Shown piece after piece: positions 18,340 through 28,621 of a stretch of DNA of 64,000 nt. The position numbers were made by a program, and so were the translations under genes. This stretch comes from an uncultured Pelagibacteraceae bacterium (GTDB taxonomy: Bacteria; Pseudomonadota; Alphaproteobacteria; Pelagibacterales; Pelagibacteraceae). The stretch spans positions 62,001 to 126,000 of the forward strand of contig CACIMN010000002.1 in NCBI GenBank assembly GCA_902587755.1, written 5' to 3'. Every line of letters starts with the position of its first letter. Positions within the stretch are counted from its first letter, which is position 1. The notes beneath the pieces were generated by a model that saw nothing but the letters and a program-made list of their open reading frames with translations, ran no database searches and had not been told where the DNA came from.

Positions 18340-19371
18340 ATGAAAAAACTAACTATAATAATTGCTTCGCTTGTTGCTTTAACAATTGCGACAGTTGCTC
18401 AAGCAAGAGATCAAATTAAAATAGTTGGTTCATCTACAGTATTCCCTTACGCGACTGTTGTTGCTGAAAGATTCGGTGGTTCAGGATTTAAAACTCCTGT
18501 AATCGAGTCGACTGGTACTGGTGGAGGAGCTAAACTATTCTGTGCTGGTGTTGGTGAGCAACATCCAGATATTACGAATGCATCAAGAGCCATGAAAGAT
18601 AAAGAAAAAGCTCTATGTAAAAAAAATGGAGTTAATGAAATCGTTGAGATCGTTATTGGTAATGACGGTATTACATTAGCTTATAGTAAAGATGCAAAAC
18701 CAATTAATTTTACTAAAGAGCAATTATATTTAGCATTAGCTGCACATACAGTTGTTGATGGTAAATTAGTTCCAAATATTTATAAAACTTGGGACCAAAT
18801 TGATCCAAGTCTACCTAAACAGAAAATTTCTGTAATGATCCCTCCAGGAACTTCTGGAACAAGAGATGCTTGGAATTCTTTGGTAATGAAAAAAGGTATG
18901 ACTAAAGAAGCTAAAGCTCTTTATAAAGCTGGTTATGAGGCTGGAAATAAAAAATACAAAAAACCTCAAAAACTTTATAGAGAAGATGGTGCTGCTATTG
19001 AAGTTGGTGAAAACGATAGTTTAATCATTCAAAAATTAGTACAAGATAAAGACATGTTTGGTTTCTTTGGATTTAGTTATTTCTTAGCTGCTAAAGACAA
19101 ATTGCAAGCTGCTAGCATTGATGGTGGTCAACCATCTCTTGCGAGTATTCAAGACTACAGTTATGCAGTTGCAAGACCATTATTTTTCTATGTGAAAAAA
19201 GCTCACGTTGGTGTAATCCCTGGATTACATGAATTTGTAAAAGAGTTCACTACAACTAAAGCTATAGGTAAAAATGGCTATTTGGCTGATATTGGTTTAG
19301 TACCATTAGATAAGAAGTTGTACAAGACAACTAGAACTAATGCGAAAGATCTTGTTGCAATGGCTGACTAA
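18340..19371 (+). CDS. pstS: PstS, periplasmic phosphate-binding protein
   Basis: Captures inorganic phosphate with high affinity and delivers it to PstCA. I place the start at ATG 18340 (343 residues), because AAAGGA (18325-18330) sits at a good distance and the signal peptide MKKLTIIIASLVALTIATV begins there. An in-frame ATG at 18322 would add six residues. Phosphate-contact motifs are VGSSTVFPY near the mature N-terminus and IPPGTSGTRDAW around the middle. It follows a Pho box and is followed by a terminator hairpin, so it should be strongly made under phosphate stress. Confidence 0.95.
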   Translation: MKKLTIIIASLVALTIATVAQARDQIKIVGSSTVFPYATVVAERFGGSGFKTPVIESTGTGGGAKLFCAGVGEQHPDITNASRAMKDKEKALCKKNGVNEIVEIVIGNDGITLAYSKDAKPINFTKEQLYLALAAHTVVDGKLVPNIYKTWDQIDPSLPKQKISVMIPPGTSGTRDAWNSLVMKKGMTKEAKALYKAGYEAGNKKYKKPQKLYREDGAAIEVGENDSLIIQKLVQDKDMFGFFGFSYFLAAKDKLQAASIDGGQPSLASIQDYSYAVARPLFFYVKKAHVGVIPGLHEFVKEFTTTKAIGKNGYLADIGLVPLDKKLYKTTRTNAKDLVAMAD

Positions 19372-19395
19372 TAAAGCTGGTTAACAAATAAAGAT

Positions 19396-19425
19396 AAGGG
19401 GTCTTTTTAGACCCCTTTTTTTTTT
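19396..19425 (+). terminator. Intrinsic terminator between pstS and pstC
   Basis: A 9-bp perfect stem AAGGGGTCT/AGACCCCTT with TTTT loop is followed by a run of T residues to 19425. pstC begins 33 bp later, so partial read-through is expected. The design matches those after aapJ and ugpB. Confidence 0.9.
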
Positions 19426-19458
19426 AAGAAAGTGTAAAGTAAAACATTAGGAGATTCT

Positions 19459-20844
19459 TTGAACTTAGTTATATTCATCTTTATTGTACTTCTTGGTTTT
19501 ACTAGTTACTATTTTGGAAGAAAAAAAGCCTACTCAATTCAAGCAACAAATACTAGATTAACAGCACTTCCACAATTTTATGGGTATTATTTAGCAATAT
19601 GGTGCGCAATACCCGCTTTTATTATTTATTCTTTATGGGCAATATTTGAGCCGAGTATAGTTAAGTTAATAATTTTAAGTGATTATAGCAATCAAGGATA
19701 TCTTGATGACGAACTAAATCTAATTTATGAAAAAACTAAATCATTATCTCGTGGTCAGTTTAGTGGAGAAATTACTACTTATCTTGAAACATCTGCAGAA
19801 AAATATTTAAATCTTCGATCTATAGCCCAAAACTCTAAAGTTGTTTTAATTTTGGCAATAATTATAGCTTCTATAGTTTATGGTTATAAAAGAATTTCTT
19901 CAAACAACAGAACAAGAGAACCGGTTGAAAAATTTTTAAATGCTGTTTTATTTACAGCTTCTTTGGCAGCTATATTAACAACTATTGGAATTGTTTTTTC
20001 ATTAATATTTCAAACTATCGATTTTTTTAAAGTAATTCCCTTGTTTGATTTTATTTTTGGAACTCATTGGTATCCAGCTAAAGCATTTGTGAGAGATGCT
20101 TCTGAGCCTTTGGATCCATCAATGTATTCTGATACATTTGGGGCTGTACCAATTTTTGCCGGAACATTTTTTATAGCATTAATTGCAATGTGTGTTGCTA
20201 TACCAATTGGATTGATGAGTGGAATTTATTTAGCTGAATACGCTTCAACCAAAGTAAGACAATATGCAAAACCTTTAATTGAAATTTTAGCAGGCATACC
20301 AACTGTAGTTTATGGTTTTTTTGCAGCTTTAACAGTTGGACCATTCCTTAAAGATATAGGAACGGCAATGGGATTAGAAGTATCTGCAGAGAGTGCTCTA
20401 GCTGCAGGGGGTGTAATGGGGATAATGATTATTCCGTTTATATCTAGTTTGAGTGATGACGTAATTACTAGTGTTCCTCAAAGTTTAAGAGATGGTAGTT
20501 ATGCAATGGGGGCTACTAAATCAGAAACAATAAAAAAAGTTATTTTTCCAGCAGCATTACCAGGAATTGTTGGTTCTATCTTGCTAGGTGTTTCCAGAGC
20601 TGTTGGAGAAACAATGATTGTAGTTATGGCTTCAGGCCTTGCAGCCAACTTAACATTTAACCCTTTAGAATCTACTTCAACTATCACTGCTCAAATTGTC
20701 GTAATATTAATTGGAGATCAGGCCTTTGGAGATCCTAAAACCCAGGCAGCATTTGCACTAGGTATGACATTGTTTTTGGTAACACTTAGTTTAAATATTT
20801 TTGCATTAAGAGTTGTTAAAAAATATAGGGAAAAATATGAATAA
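19459..20844 (+). CDS. pstC: PstC, phosphate ABC transporter permease
   Basis: Inner-membrane permease subunit pairing with PstA. It has 461 residues, longer than the E. coli protein because of an N-terminal extension with extra spans and a periplasmic segment, as commonly seen in alphaproteobacteria. The core shows PIFAGTFFIALIAMCVAIPI, AGIPTVVYGFFA and the EAA region RDGSYAMGATKSETIKKVI. The start is TTG at 19459 with TAGGAGA (19448-19454) as ribosome-binding site. Confidence 0.93.
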   Translation: MNLVIFIFIVLLGFTSYYFGRKKAYSIQATNTRLTALPQFYGYYLAIWCAIPAFIIYSLWAIFEPSIVKLIILSDYSNQGYLDDELNLIYEKTKSLSRGQFSGEITTYLETSAEKYLNLRSIAQNSKVVLILAIIIASIVYGYKRISSNNRTREPVEKFLNAVLFTASLAAILTTIGIVFSLIFQTIDFFKVIPLFDFIFGTHWYPAKAFVRDASEPLDPSMYSDTFGAVPIFAGTFFIALIAMCVAIPIGLMSGIYLAEYASTKVRQYAKPLIEILAGIPTVVYGFFAALTVGPFLKDIGTAMGLEVSAESALAAGGVMGIMIIPFISSLSDDVITSVPQSLRDGSYAMGATKSETIKKVIFPAALPGIVGSILLGVSRAVGETMIVVMASGLAANLTFNPLESTSTITAQIVVILIGDQAFGDPKTQAAFALGMTLFLVTLSLNIFALRVVKKYREKYE

Positions 20845-22105
20845 AAATAAAGAAAAACTCCTAAATTCTAGATATAGGGCCGAAAAAAGATTTCAATTTT
20901 ACGGGAAAAGCGCAATTTTTTTAGCTCTATTATTTTTAACAATTTTTATTTTTAAAATCTTTTCTACTGGCTATACAGCGTTTCAGAAAACTTGGTTGAT
21001 TGTACCAGTCACCTTTGATGCTGAAACCATGTACCTTGACGAAAATCCTTCTAAAGAAGACTTAGAGGATGCAGATTATTTTGATCTAGCTTTACAAACA
21101 ATGTTTAATTTAGATAAAAGTGCCTCAGAAAAACAACAAAATGATCTGAAGAGAATGGTCTCTTACTTTTTTGAAAGAGAGATTAAAAGGGAGCTTTTAA
21201 ATGACCCTTCATTAATTGGAAAAACAAAAGATGTTTACTTAACTGCTTCAGATGATTTAGATCAAGTATTTAAAGGCAATTATCCAAGGGATTTACCCGA
21301 AGATCAAAGAAGAGTTACAGATTATCAATTAAAGATTTTTGATCAACTTGTAGAACAGGGAAGAGTTGAAAGTAAATTCAATTTAAGTTTTTTTACATAC
21401 CCAGATTCAAGAGAGGCTGAATTAGCTGGTATAGCAAGCTCATTTATGGGATCGATTTTTTCTATTTTAGTTTGTTTAGTTATTGCATTTCCTGTTGCAG
21501 TGCTAGCAGCTATTTATTTAGAGGAATTTGCACCAAAAAATAGATTTACTGATTTTATTGAGGTAAATATAAATAACTTAGCAGCTGTTCCATCAATTGT
21601 TTTTGGTCTTTTGGGACTAGGTATTTTGCTGGCTGTATTTCAGTTACCTAGATCAACACCTCTAGTTGGTGGAATAACTTTATCGTTGATGACATTGCCA
21701 ACAATAATTATTGCCTGTAGAGCATCTTTAAAAGCAGTTCCTCCAAGTATAAGAGAGGCTGCACTTGCAATGGGCGCTAGTAAAATGCAAACTACAATGC
21801 ATCATACAGTGCCATTATCTATGCCAGGAACTTTATCAGGTACAATTATTGGCTTGGCTCAAGCTTTAGGTGAAACTGCACCTTTGATATTGATTGGTAT
21901 GGTAGCTTTTGTAAATACAATTCCAGGATCTCCTTTAGATCCAGCTGCAAGTTTGCCTGTACAAATTTATATATGGGCAGAGAGTGCTGAAAGAGGATTT
22001 GTCGAGAAAGTTTCTGCTTGTATTATGGTCCTATTGGGATTTTTAATCATAATGAATTTGTTTGCACAAATAATTAGACATAAATTTGAAAAAAAATGGA
22101 GTTAA
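20837..22105 (+). CDS. pstA: PstA, phosphate ABC transporter permease
   Basis: Second permease of the phosphate importer. I choose ATG 20837 (422 residues), which has AGGGA five bases upstream and overlaps pstC by eight bases. An upstream in-frame TTG at 20813 has no such support. The protein has one N-terminal span, a long periplasmic insertion (about residues 55-200) and a C-terminal permease core with [15 protein letters not shown] and [19 protein letters not shown]. The DUF3333-type extended N-terminus is typical of alphaproteobacterial PstA. Confidence 0.93.
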   Translation: MNKNKEKLLNSRYRAEKRFQFYGKSAIFLALLFLTIFIFKIFSTGYTAFQKTWLIVPVTFDAETMYLDENPSKEDLEDADYFDLALQTMFNLDKSASEKQQNDLKRMVSYFFEREIKRELLNDPSLIGKTKDVYLTASDDLDQVFKGNYPRDLPEDQRRVTDYQLKIFDQLVEQGRVESKFNLSFFTYPDSREAELAGIASSFMGSIFSILVCLVIAFPVAVLAAIYLEEFAPKNRFTDFIEVNINNLAAVPSIVFGLLGLGILLAVFQLPRSTPLVGGITLSLMTLPTIIIACRASLKAVPPSIREAALAMGASKMQTTMHHTVPLSMPGTLSGTIIGLAQALGETAPLILIGMVAFVNTIPGSPLDPAASLPVQIYIWAESAERGFVEKVSACIMVLLGFLIIMNLFAQIIRHKFEKKWS

Positions 22106-22106
22106 G

Positions 22107-22862
22107 ATGATAAAGATAAATTCAAAAAATGTAGATGTTTTCTATGGAAAGAAACAAGCTCTATTCAATATAAACTTAGATATTGAAGAAAATCAGGTTA
22201 CAGCACTAATTGGTCCTTCAGGTTGTGGTAAATCTACTTTTTTAAGATGTCTTAATAGAATGAATGATGTGATTGATATATGCAGAGTTAAAGGTCAGAT
22301 TATTATCAATGATTTTGATATCAATGACAAGAGTTGTGATGTAGTTAGATTAAGAGAAAAAATTGGTATGGTTTTTCAAAAACCAAATCCTTTTCCTAAA
22401 ACTATTTATGAAAACATTTCTTATGGCCCAACAATTCATGGCATGGCTCAATCAAAAAATGAAATGGATGAAATAGTTGAAAATAGCTTAAAAAAAGCAG
22501 CGTTATGGGAAGAGGTCAAAGATAGACTTCATGAACCAGGAACTGGTTTGTCTGGTGGACAACAACAAAGATTATGCATAGCAAGGGCTATTTCAGTTAA
22601 ACCTGAAGTTATTCTTATGGACGAGCCTTGTTCTGCTTTAGATCCTATTGCTACAGCTCAAATAGAAGAACTAATTGATGAGTTAAAAAAAGACCATACT
22701 ATTATAATAGTTACTCATTCAATGGCTCAAGCAGCAAGAGTATCCCAAAACACAGGCTTTTTTCATTTGGGAGAATTGATAGAACATGGTTCTACTGATA
22801 AAATATTTAAGAATCCTGAAAATAAAAGAACTCAGGATTATATTACAGGGAGGTTTGGATAA
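22107..22862 (+). CDS. pstB: PstB, phosphate ABC transporter ATPase
   Basis: ATPase driving PstCA. I place the start at ATG 22107 (251 residues), one base after the pstA stop and preceded by TGGAG. The in-frame ATG at 22086 would start within pstA and has no ribosome-binding site. It has Walker [10 protein letters not shown] (36-44), Q-loop [11 protein letters not shown] typical of PstB, signature [15 protein letters not shown], Walker [13 protein letters not shown] and the switch [12 protein letters not shown]. Its stop overlaps the phoU ATG. Confidence 0.96.
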   Translation: MIKINSKNVDVFYGKKQALFNINLDIEENQVTALIGPSGCGKSTFLRCLNRMNDVIDICRVKGQIIINDFDINDKSCDVVRLREKIGMVFQKPNPFPKTIYENISYGPTIHGMAQSKNEMDEIVENSLKKAALWEEVKDRLHEPGTGLSGGQQQRLCIARAISVKPEVILMDEPCSALDPIATAQIEELIDELKKDHTIIIVTHSMAQAARVSQNTGFFHLGELIEHGSTDKIFKNPENKRTQDYITGRFG

Positions 22863-23569
22863 TGGTTGAAGCACCACACACGGTTAAGTCTTACGAGGAA
22901 GAACTTAAAAATTTAAATAGTAATATAATTAAAATGGGTGGTTTTTGCGAGGAGTCATTAGGCAAGGCTATTCAAGCCATTACCACAAGAAATAGTGATA
23001 ATGCGGAAGCTGTTATAAAAGATGACGAAAAAATAGATAAGTTTGAAACTTTAATAGAGCAACAGGTGGTAAATCTAATTGCTTTAAGACAACCAATGGC
23101 AATAGATTTAAGAGAAACTGTAACCGCATTGAAAATTTCATCTGATTTAGAACGAATAGGTGATTTGGCAAAGAATATTTCAAAAAGAACATTATTATTA
23201 AATGAAAATTTACCAAAAAATTTGACCGAAGCTTTGGTAAGAGTTTCTTCTAATGTTCAAAAACAACTCAAATCTATTTTGGATGCATATTTAGATAGGT
23301 CATCTGCTATGGCTATAAATGTCTGGGAAGGTGATGAACAAATAGATGATTTAACAAATTTATGTATGCAAGAAGTAATAAAATATTTGAAGGAAGACGA
23401 AAAAAATCTAGATGATGGTACTCATTTATTATTTGTTACTAAAAATATTGAACGTATCGGTGATCACACAACAAACGTTGCAGAGCAGGTATATTATTTA
23501 GTTACAGGAGAGTATTTAGAAGGAGATCGTCCAAAAGGAACAGAGCCAATAGTAACAGGAGAAAAGTAA
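22862..23569 (+). CDS. phoU: PhoU, phosphate signalling regulator
   Basis: Cytoplasmic peripheral protein linking Pst to PhoR and suppressing the Pho response when phosphate is ample. The 235 residues form the usual two-repeat helical PhoU fold, each repeat with the metal-binding E/D-x3-D pattern, seen in TALKISSDLERIGDLAKNI and TKNIERIGDHTTNVAEQVY. It overlaps pstB by one base and is followed by phoB after three bases. Confidence 0.96.
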   Translation: MVEAPHTVKSYEEELKNLNSNIIKMGGFCEESLGKAIQAITTRNSDNAEAVIKDDEKIDKFETLIEQQVVNLIALRQPMAIDLRETVTALKISSDLERIGDLAKNISKRTLLLNENLPKNLTEALVRVSSNVQKQLKSILDAYLDRSSAMAINVWEGDEQIDDLTNLCMQEVIKYLKEDEKNLDDGTHLLFVTKNIERIGDHTTNVAEQVYYLVTGEYLEGDRPKGTEPIVTGEK

Positions 23570-23572
23570 TAA

Positions 23573-24256
23573 ATGTCTGCTCACGTGTTTATTGCTGAAG
23601 ATGAAACTTCAATAGTAACGCTGCTAAAATATAATCTTGAAAAAGAAGGTCACAAAGTAAGCTATTCCGAAAATGGTGAAGATGCACTTAAACAAATCAA
23701 AGATAAGCATCCTGACTTAATATTAATGGATTGGATGTTGCCAGATTTGTCAGGTGTTGAAATATGTAAGAATTTAAAAAAAGACAAAAAGTATAACGAC
23801 ATACCTGTAATAATGTTGACAGCAAAAGGTGAGGAAGAGGACAAATTAAGAGCTTTTGATACAGGTGCAGATGATTATGTAACAAAGCCATTTAGTCAAA
23901 AAGAACTTAATGCAAGAATTAAATCACTACTTAGAAGATCAAAACCACAATCATCTGCAGATGTTGTTGAGTTTACAGATCTAAAAATAGATAGAATAAC
24001 AAAAAGAGTTTATAGAAATAATGTTGAAATAAATTTAGGTCCTACAGAATTTAAATTATTAGATTTTTTTATCAAAAATCCAAAAAGAGTATATTCACGA
24101 GAACAACTATTAAACAATGTTTGGGGTGAAAATATTTATGTAGAGTCTAGAACAGTCGATGTACATATTAGAAGATTAAGACAAGCAATTAATATAGATA
24201 AAACCAAACCATTAATTAGAACTGTAAGATCAGCAGGTTATTCATTAGAATCTTGA
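23573..24256 (+). CDS. phoB: PhoB, phosphate-regulon response regulator
   Basis: OmpR-type regulator that binds Pho boxes when phosphorylated by PhoR. The 227 residues have a receiver domain with acidic cluster AEDE (8-11), phosphoacceptor Asp53 in LILMDWMLPD and conserved Lys in YVTKPFSQKEL. A winged-helix output domain follows with GPTEFKLLDFF, VYSREQLL and SRTVDVHIRRLRQAI. It ends the pst operon. Its last 19 bases overlap the 3' end of the convergent sixA. Confidence 0.96.
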   Translation: MSAHVFIAEDETSIVTLLKYNLEKEGHKVSYSENGEDALKQIKDKHPDLILMDWMLPDLSGVEICKNLKKDKKYNDIPVIMLTAKGEEEDKLRAFDTGADDYVTKPFSQKELNARIKSLLRRSKPQSSADVVEFTDLKIDRITKRVYRNNVEINLGPTEFKLLDFFIKNPKRVYSREQLLNNVWGENIYVESRTVDVHIRRLRQAINIDKTKPLIRTVRSAGYSLES

Positions 24257-24762
24257 AGGTCTTTAGGTCTCATAAATTCCTTAATTAAACCACTTCCATC
24301 TAATTTATTCCATTCATTAAAATCAAAATAAATTTTTGCAAAAGCTGATGTTGGAAATTTATAGTTTAATAACTTAAAATGATTGTTGTTATGATTTTTT
24401 GTCAGTGATCGTACTAGATTTCTAACAGCAGGCTCGTGGTTAATTAAAAGCACAGATTTAAATTTTTTAGGTGTTTTTTTTATTATATCTATAATTTTAT
24501 CTTCACTTGATAGGTATAATTTTTTTGAAGAAATAATTTTTTTTGGTTTTTCTATTTTTTTTAATAAAATTTTTAACGTTTTCTTTGTTCTTTTTGATGA
24601 TGAAAGTAATATGTAATCAAACTTATATTTTTTTTTAACAAAAAATTCACAAATCTTTTTTGCATTTTTCTTGCCACGCTTACTTAAAGGTCTTTCATGA
24701 TCCTCAAGATTTGGATGGTCCCAGCTAGATTTTGCATGACGCATAACGTATAATTTGAGCAT
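24238..24762 (-). CDS. sixA: SixA-like histidine phosphatase
   Basis: Small branch-1 histidine phosphatase (RHG family) that may dephosphorylate phosphohistidine on signalling proteins. I place the start at ATG 24762 (174 residues, MLKLYVMRHAKSSW), which puts the catalytic RHA motif at residues 8-10 as in SixA. The frame stays open for 31 more codons into ppk but without support. Other family motifs are HERPLSKRGKKNA and VLLINHEPAVRNLV. It is convergent with phoB and diverges from ppk only 13 bp away. A role in the Pho phosphorelay is not shown. Confidence 0.85.
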   Translation of the reverse strand: MLKLYVMRHAKSSWDHPNLEDHERPLSKRGKKNAKKICEFFVKKKYKFDYILLSSSKRTKKTLKILLKKIEKPKKIISSKKLYLSSEDKIIDIIKKTPKKFKSVLLINHEPAVRNLVRSLTKNHNNNHFKLLNYKFPTSAFAKIYFDFNEWNKLDGSGLIKEFMRPKDLQDSNE

Positions 24763-24775
24763 AAAGTTTAAATAT

Positions 24776-26926
24776 ATGACTGCATTAAAAAAACAAGATA
24801 AAGAAATACTTAGATCTAAATACATAAATAGAGAATTGTCTTGGCTCAAATTCAACGACAGAGTTCTTCTAGAAGCCCAAAATATTGAAAACCCACTTTA
24901 TGAAAGAATTAAATTTTTATCTATAGCTGGATCAAATTTAGATGAATTCTTTATGGTACGTGTCGCGGGTTTATATAGTCAAATCAAGCAAGAGGTAGAT
25001 TCTCTTAGCTCTGATGGTCTTACTCCTGATGAACAAATGAGTGAAGTTATTTTGGAAACAAATAATCTTCTTAATAAACAAAATAAAATATATAGAGATT
25101 TAATTCTTCAATTAAAAAAAGCAAATATAAGTATAGTTAAACCTGAAAATTTAAGTAAATCGGATCAAAAAAGATTATTTAAAATTTTTAATGAAGAAAT
25201 TTACCCTCTGCTAACACCATCGGCAATAGACCCAGCTCATCCCTTTCCATTTATTGCAAATCAAGGAAGAGCATTAGTTATGAGATTAAATAAGAAAAAT
25301 AAAAAAAGAGTTTTAAATGCAATAATAGTAATTCCAAAAGCTTTATCAAGATTTATTGAAATAGATGGAAATAAAAGTTTTAAAAAATTTTTAATTATTG
25401 ATGATGTTATAAGTTTTTTTGCTTCTGAAATATTTCCTGATCATGATTTAGATAAAAAAATGTTATTTAGAGTTATAAGAGATAGTGATGTAGAAATTCA
25501 AGAGGAGGCTGAAGATTTAGTAAGATCTTTTGAATTGGCTTTAAAAAGAAGAAGAACAGGTGACATCGTACGTTTAGAAATTTTAAAAAATAGTAATAAT
25601 GACTTAATTAAGTTTATAACCAATAAGTTAAACGTAAAATCTGAATACATCTATGAAATTGAAGGCATTGTTGGAATTCAAGATATCGACCAAGTTTGTA
25701 AAATTAAAAATTCTAAATTAAGATTTAAAAATTTTAATCCCAGAGAGGTTGAGAGATTAAAGGAATTTAATAATAATTTTTTTGATACTATAAAAAAAAA
25801 GGATTTAATAGTTCATCACCCTTTTGAAACATTTGATGCTGTCGTTGAGTTTTTAAATCAAGCTGCATATGATAAAAAAGTTATAGCAATTAAACAAACT
25901 CTATACAGAACAACGTTAGACTCTCCAATTGTTAAAGCCTTAATAACAGCAGCTGAAAATGGAAAGACAGTAACCGCTTTAATAGAGATCAAAGCAAGAT
26001 TTGATGAAGAAGCAAACATTCAACTTTCAAGAAGTTTAGAAAAGGCAGGAATTCAAATAGTTTATGGTTTTGCAAAATATAAAACACATGCAAAATCATC
26101 TTTAATATTAAGAAAAGAGCAGGGAAAAATTCAAACTTATATACATCTGGGAACTGGTAATTATCACCCAGTTAATGCAAAAATTTATACTGACTTATCT
26201 TTATTTAGCTCTGATAAAAAAATAGCAACTGATGTAGAAAAATTTTTTAATTATGTAACTGGTTATTCAAAACCACGAAATCTTAGTAAAATATCTATAT
26301 CACCAATTAATCTTAGGGAAACTTTGAACAAATGTATTGCTAACGAGATAGCAAATGTCAAAAAAGGTAAAAAAGGTGAAATATGGGCCAAAATGAATTC
26401 CTTAGTAGATCCAGTGATAATTGATAAATTTTACGAAGCTTCAAATGCTGGAGTAAAGATATTATTATTTGTAAGAGGTGTTTGTTGTTTAAGACCTGGA
26501 GTTAAAGATAAATCTGAAAATATAATAGTTAAAAGCATGATTGGAAGATTTTTGGAACACTCAAGAATTTATTGTTTTTCAAATGGAAAAACAATGCCTA
26601 GTAGAGATGCAAAAGTTTTTATTTCATCAGCAGATTTAATGCCAAGAAATTTAAATCGAAGAGTTGAACTTCTAGTTCCAATTGAAAACCAAACAGTCCA
26701 TGAACAAGTTCTTGATCAAATTATGTTAGCTAATTATTTAGATAAAAAACAAAGTTGGGAACTCGATGCTAGTGGAAATTATAAAAAAATAAAATATAGT
26801 GAAAATGATTCTTTTTCAGCCCATGATTATTTTATGAATAATCCTAGTTTATCTGGAAGAGGTAAAGCTAAATTAAAAATGAAACCGAAAAAATTAAACT
26901 TAAGATTAATTAAAAGTGGAAATTAA
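24776..26926 (+). CDS. ppk1: Polyphosphate kinase 1
   Basis: Reversibly polymerises the gamma phosphate of ATP into polyphosphate. I take ATG 24776 (716 residues), since the protein then begins like other Ppk1 enzymes. An in-frame TTG at 24755 would overlap sixA. Motifs are the N domain YINRELSWLKFNDRVL, SNLDEFFMVRVAG, IKQTLYRTTLDSPI, YKTHAKSSLILR with the autophosphorylated His438 (E. coli His435), and HLGTGNYHPVNAKIYTD. It overlaps ppx by 11 bases, giving a synthesis and degradation pair. Confidence 0.96.
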   Translation: MTALKKQDKEILRSKYINRELSWLKFNDRVLLEAQNIENPLYERIKFLSIAGSNLDEFFMVRVAGLYSQIKQEVDSLSSDGLTPDEQMSEVILETNNLLNKQNKIYRDLILQLKKANISIVKPENLSKSDQKRLFKIFNEEIYPLLTPSAIDPAHPFPFIANQGRALVMRLNKKNKKRVLNAIIVIPKALSRFIEIDGNKSFKKFLIIDDVISFFASEIFPDHDLDKKMLFRVIRDSDVEIQEEAEDLVRSFELALKRRRTGDIVRLEILKNSNNDLIKFITNKLNVKSEYIYEIEGIVGIQDIDQVCKIKNSKLRFKNFNPREVERLKEFNNNFFDTIKKKDLIVHHPFETFDAVVEFLNQAAYDKKVIAIKQTLYRTTLDSPIVKALITAAENGKTVTALIEIKARFDEEANIQLSRSLEKAGIQIVYGFAKYKTHAKSSLILRKEQGKIQTYIHLGTGNYHPVNAKIYTDLSLFSSDKKIATDVEKFFNYVTGYSKPRNLSKISISPINLRETLNKCIANEIANVKKGKKGEIWAKMNSLVDPVIIDKFYEASNAGVKILLFVRGVCCLRPGVKDKSENIIVKSMIGRFLEHSRIYCFSNGKTMPSRDAKVFISSADLMPRNLNRRVELLVPIENQTVHEQVLDQIMLANYLDKKQSWELDASGNYKKIKYSENDSFSAHDYFMNNPSLSGRGKAKLKMKPKKLNLRLIKSGN

Positions 26927-28427
26927 AGTTTTTAAAAATAAACAAAATTTAAAATTAAAACCTGCTAAATTAGCAGTTATTGATATAGGATCTAATTCTA
27001 TTAGGATGCTAATTTATGAAGATTTTAGCTCTTCTCGTGTGCCATTTTTCAATGAAAAAGCTGTTTGTGAACTTGGTAAAAATTTAGATAAATCAAGAAA
27101 ACTTCATAAGTCTGGTGTTGATTATGCTCAAAAAGTATTGAAGAGATTTTCAGAGATTTTAAATGTTTCTAAAATTGTTAATTTAAAAATAATAGCAACT
27201 GCTGTTTTAAGAGAAGCAACTGATGCAAAACCATTTGTTGAATATGTAGAAAATCTTTTTAAGAAAAAAATAGAAATCTTAAGTGGTGAGGAAGAAGCAA
27301 TTTGTTCAGCAGAAGGTGTTAAAATTGGATTTGATAATGTAGATGGGTTAGTTGCTGATCTTGGTGGAGGTAGTTTAGAACTAGCTCGAGTTGAAAATGG
27401 TTTGATCACTAATAAAACATCTTTACCCTTAGGTGTTTTAAGATTAATAAATAATCCAATTGTAAAAAAGAGAAACCTTTCCAAATATATAAAAAAACTT
27501 TTCAAAGACGAGAAATGGTTATCTAAAAAAAAATTTGAAAAACTATATTTAGTTGGTGGAACATGGAGAGCTTTATTTAAACTTCATTTGTTTCAAAATA
27601 AACACCCTGTCCACATAATTCATCAGTATTCGGTAAATTATGAAACTATATCATCATTTTTAGAAAAAATTGCATCTTTCAATAAAGCAAAACTAAAAAC
27701 AGTTGAATATATATCTAAATCTAGAACACCTTATCTACCATACAGCGCTATAATATTAGATGAGATCATGAATGTAACAAATCCAAAAAACATAATATGT
27801 TCTATAAGCGGAATTAGAGAGGGATCTCTAGCAAAAGATTACTTTAAAAATATTGATAACTCTCAAGTTTTTGAGAAATCATTAGAATATATTTCTAAGA
27901 AAAGAGGTGATTTGGGATTAACTTACAAAAAATATCATGAATTTATCAAACCTGTATTTGAGGGTAATGAACATTTTAATGAAAAATTACTTAATTTGGC
28001 TTGTGTTTTAAGTCATATGGATTGGGGACTTGGTGCTTTTCAAAAGGCAGAATTAGTTTTTCAAGAAACATTAAATACCCCTTTATTGAGACTTTCACAT
28101 AAAGAAAGAATTCAAATAGCTCTTTCATGTTATTGGAGGTACTGCAGCATTAAATACAACCCTAAAATAGAATATTTGACATTTTTAAATAATAATGAAA
28201 TTTTTTCTAGTAAACAAGTTGGTGCAGCCTTAAGATTTGCTCACTCACTTACATCTATTTCAACTATCTTCTTAGAGGAATTTAAATTGTATAAAAGAGG
28301 TAACTCTGTATTTTTAAAAATTCCAGCACAACATCAAGAAATAATTTCTAAACAAGTTACAAAAAGATTTAAAGCTCTTGCACGAGAATTATTTTTAGAA
28401 CCAAGAGTATTATATTCAAATAGTTAA
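26916..28427 (+). CDS. ppx: Exopolyphosphatase / Ppx-GppA phosphatase
   Basis: Hydrolyses terminal phosphate from polyphosphate and, in some members, pppGpp. The 503 residues have an actin-like ATPase fold with VIDIGSNSIRMLIYED near the N-terminus and LVADLGGGSLELARVENG. A C-terminal HD-like helical region contains LACVLSHMDWGLG. The GTG at 26916 lies inside ppk, giving tight coupling. Length is typical of Ppx rather than the shorter single-domain GppA proteins. Confidence 0.92.
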   Translation: MEIKVFKNKQNLKLKPAKLAVIDIGSNSIRMLIYEDFSSSRVPFFNEKAVCELGKNLDKSRKLHKSGVDYAQKVLKRFSEILNVSKIVNLKIIATAVLREATDAKPFVEYVENLFKKKIEILSGEEEAICSAEGVKIGFDNVDGLVADLGGGSLELARVENGLITNKTSLPLGVLRLINNPIVKKRNLSKYIKKLFKDEKWLSKKKFEKLYLVGGTWRALFKLHLFQNKHPVHIIHQYSVNYETISSFLEKIASFNKAKLKTVEYISKSRTPYLPYSAIILDEIMNVTNPKNIICSISGIREGSLAKDYFKNIDNSQVFEKSLEYISKKRGDLGLTYKKYHEFIKPVFEGNEHFNEKLLNLACVLSHMDWGLGAFQKAELVFQETLNTPLLRLSHKERIQIALSCYWRYCSIKYNPKIEYLTFLNNNEIFSSKQVGAALRFAHSLTSISTIFLEEFKLYKRGNSVFLKIPAQHQEIISKQVTKRFKALARELFLEPRVLYSNS

Positions 28428-28571
28428 ACTCTTTAAAAAAAACACAACTATTAGTTTAATAATAGTTTCTTTGTAATAAATTTTTAATAAAAAATAAATA
28501 TTTCATTCATTTTTATTTTATAAATAAATTATAAAATATTTAAATTTTTAATTATCAATCCACCCCTTAAT

Positions 28572-28600
28572 ATACGCTCGATTAATTTTATCGGGCGTAT
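28572..28600 (+). terminator. Probable terminator downstream of ppx
   Basis: ATACGCTCGAT (28572-28582) pairs with ATCGGGCGTAT (28590-28600) around loop TAATTTT, with a U-G pair that only forms in plus-strand RNA. A T-rich run follows. It closes the agt/pst/ppk/ppx side and faces the convergent aquaporin gene. The rest of the 28428-28621 gap is plain A+T-rich sequence. Confidence 0.65.
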
Positions 28601-28621
28601 TTATTATAACTTTAAAATTTT

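Noticed and set aside
24755-24855. Upstream extensions of sixA and ppk over each other
   Set aside because: They add sequence not found in the families. The internal ATGs at 24762 (minus) and 24776 (plus) match family N-termini.
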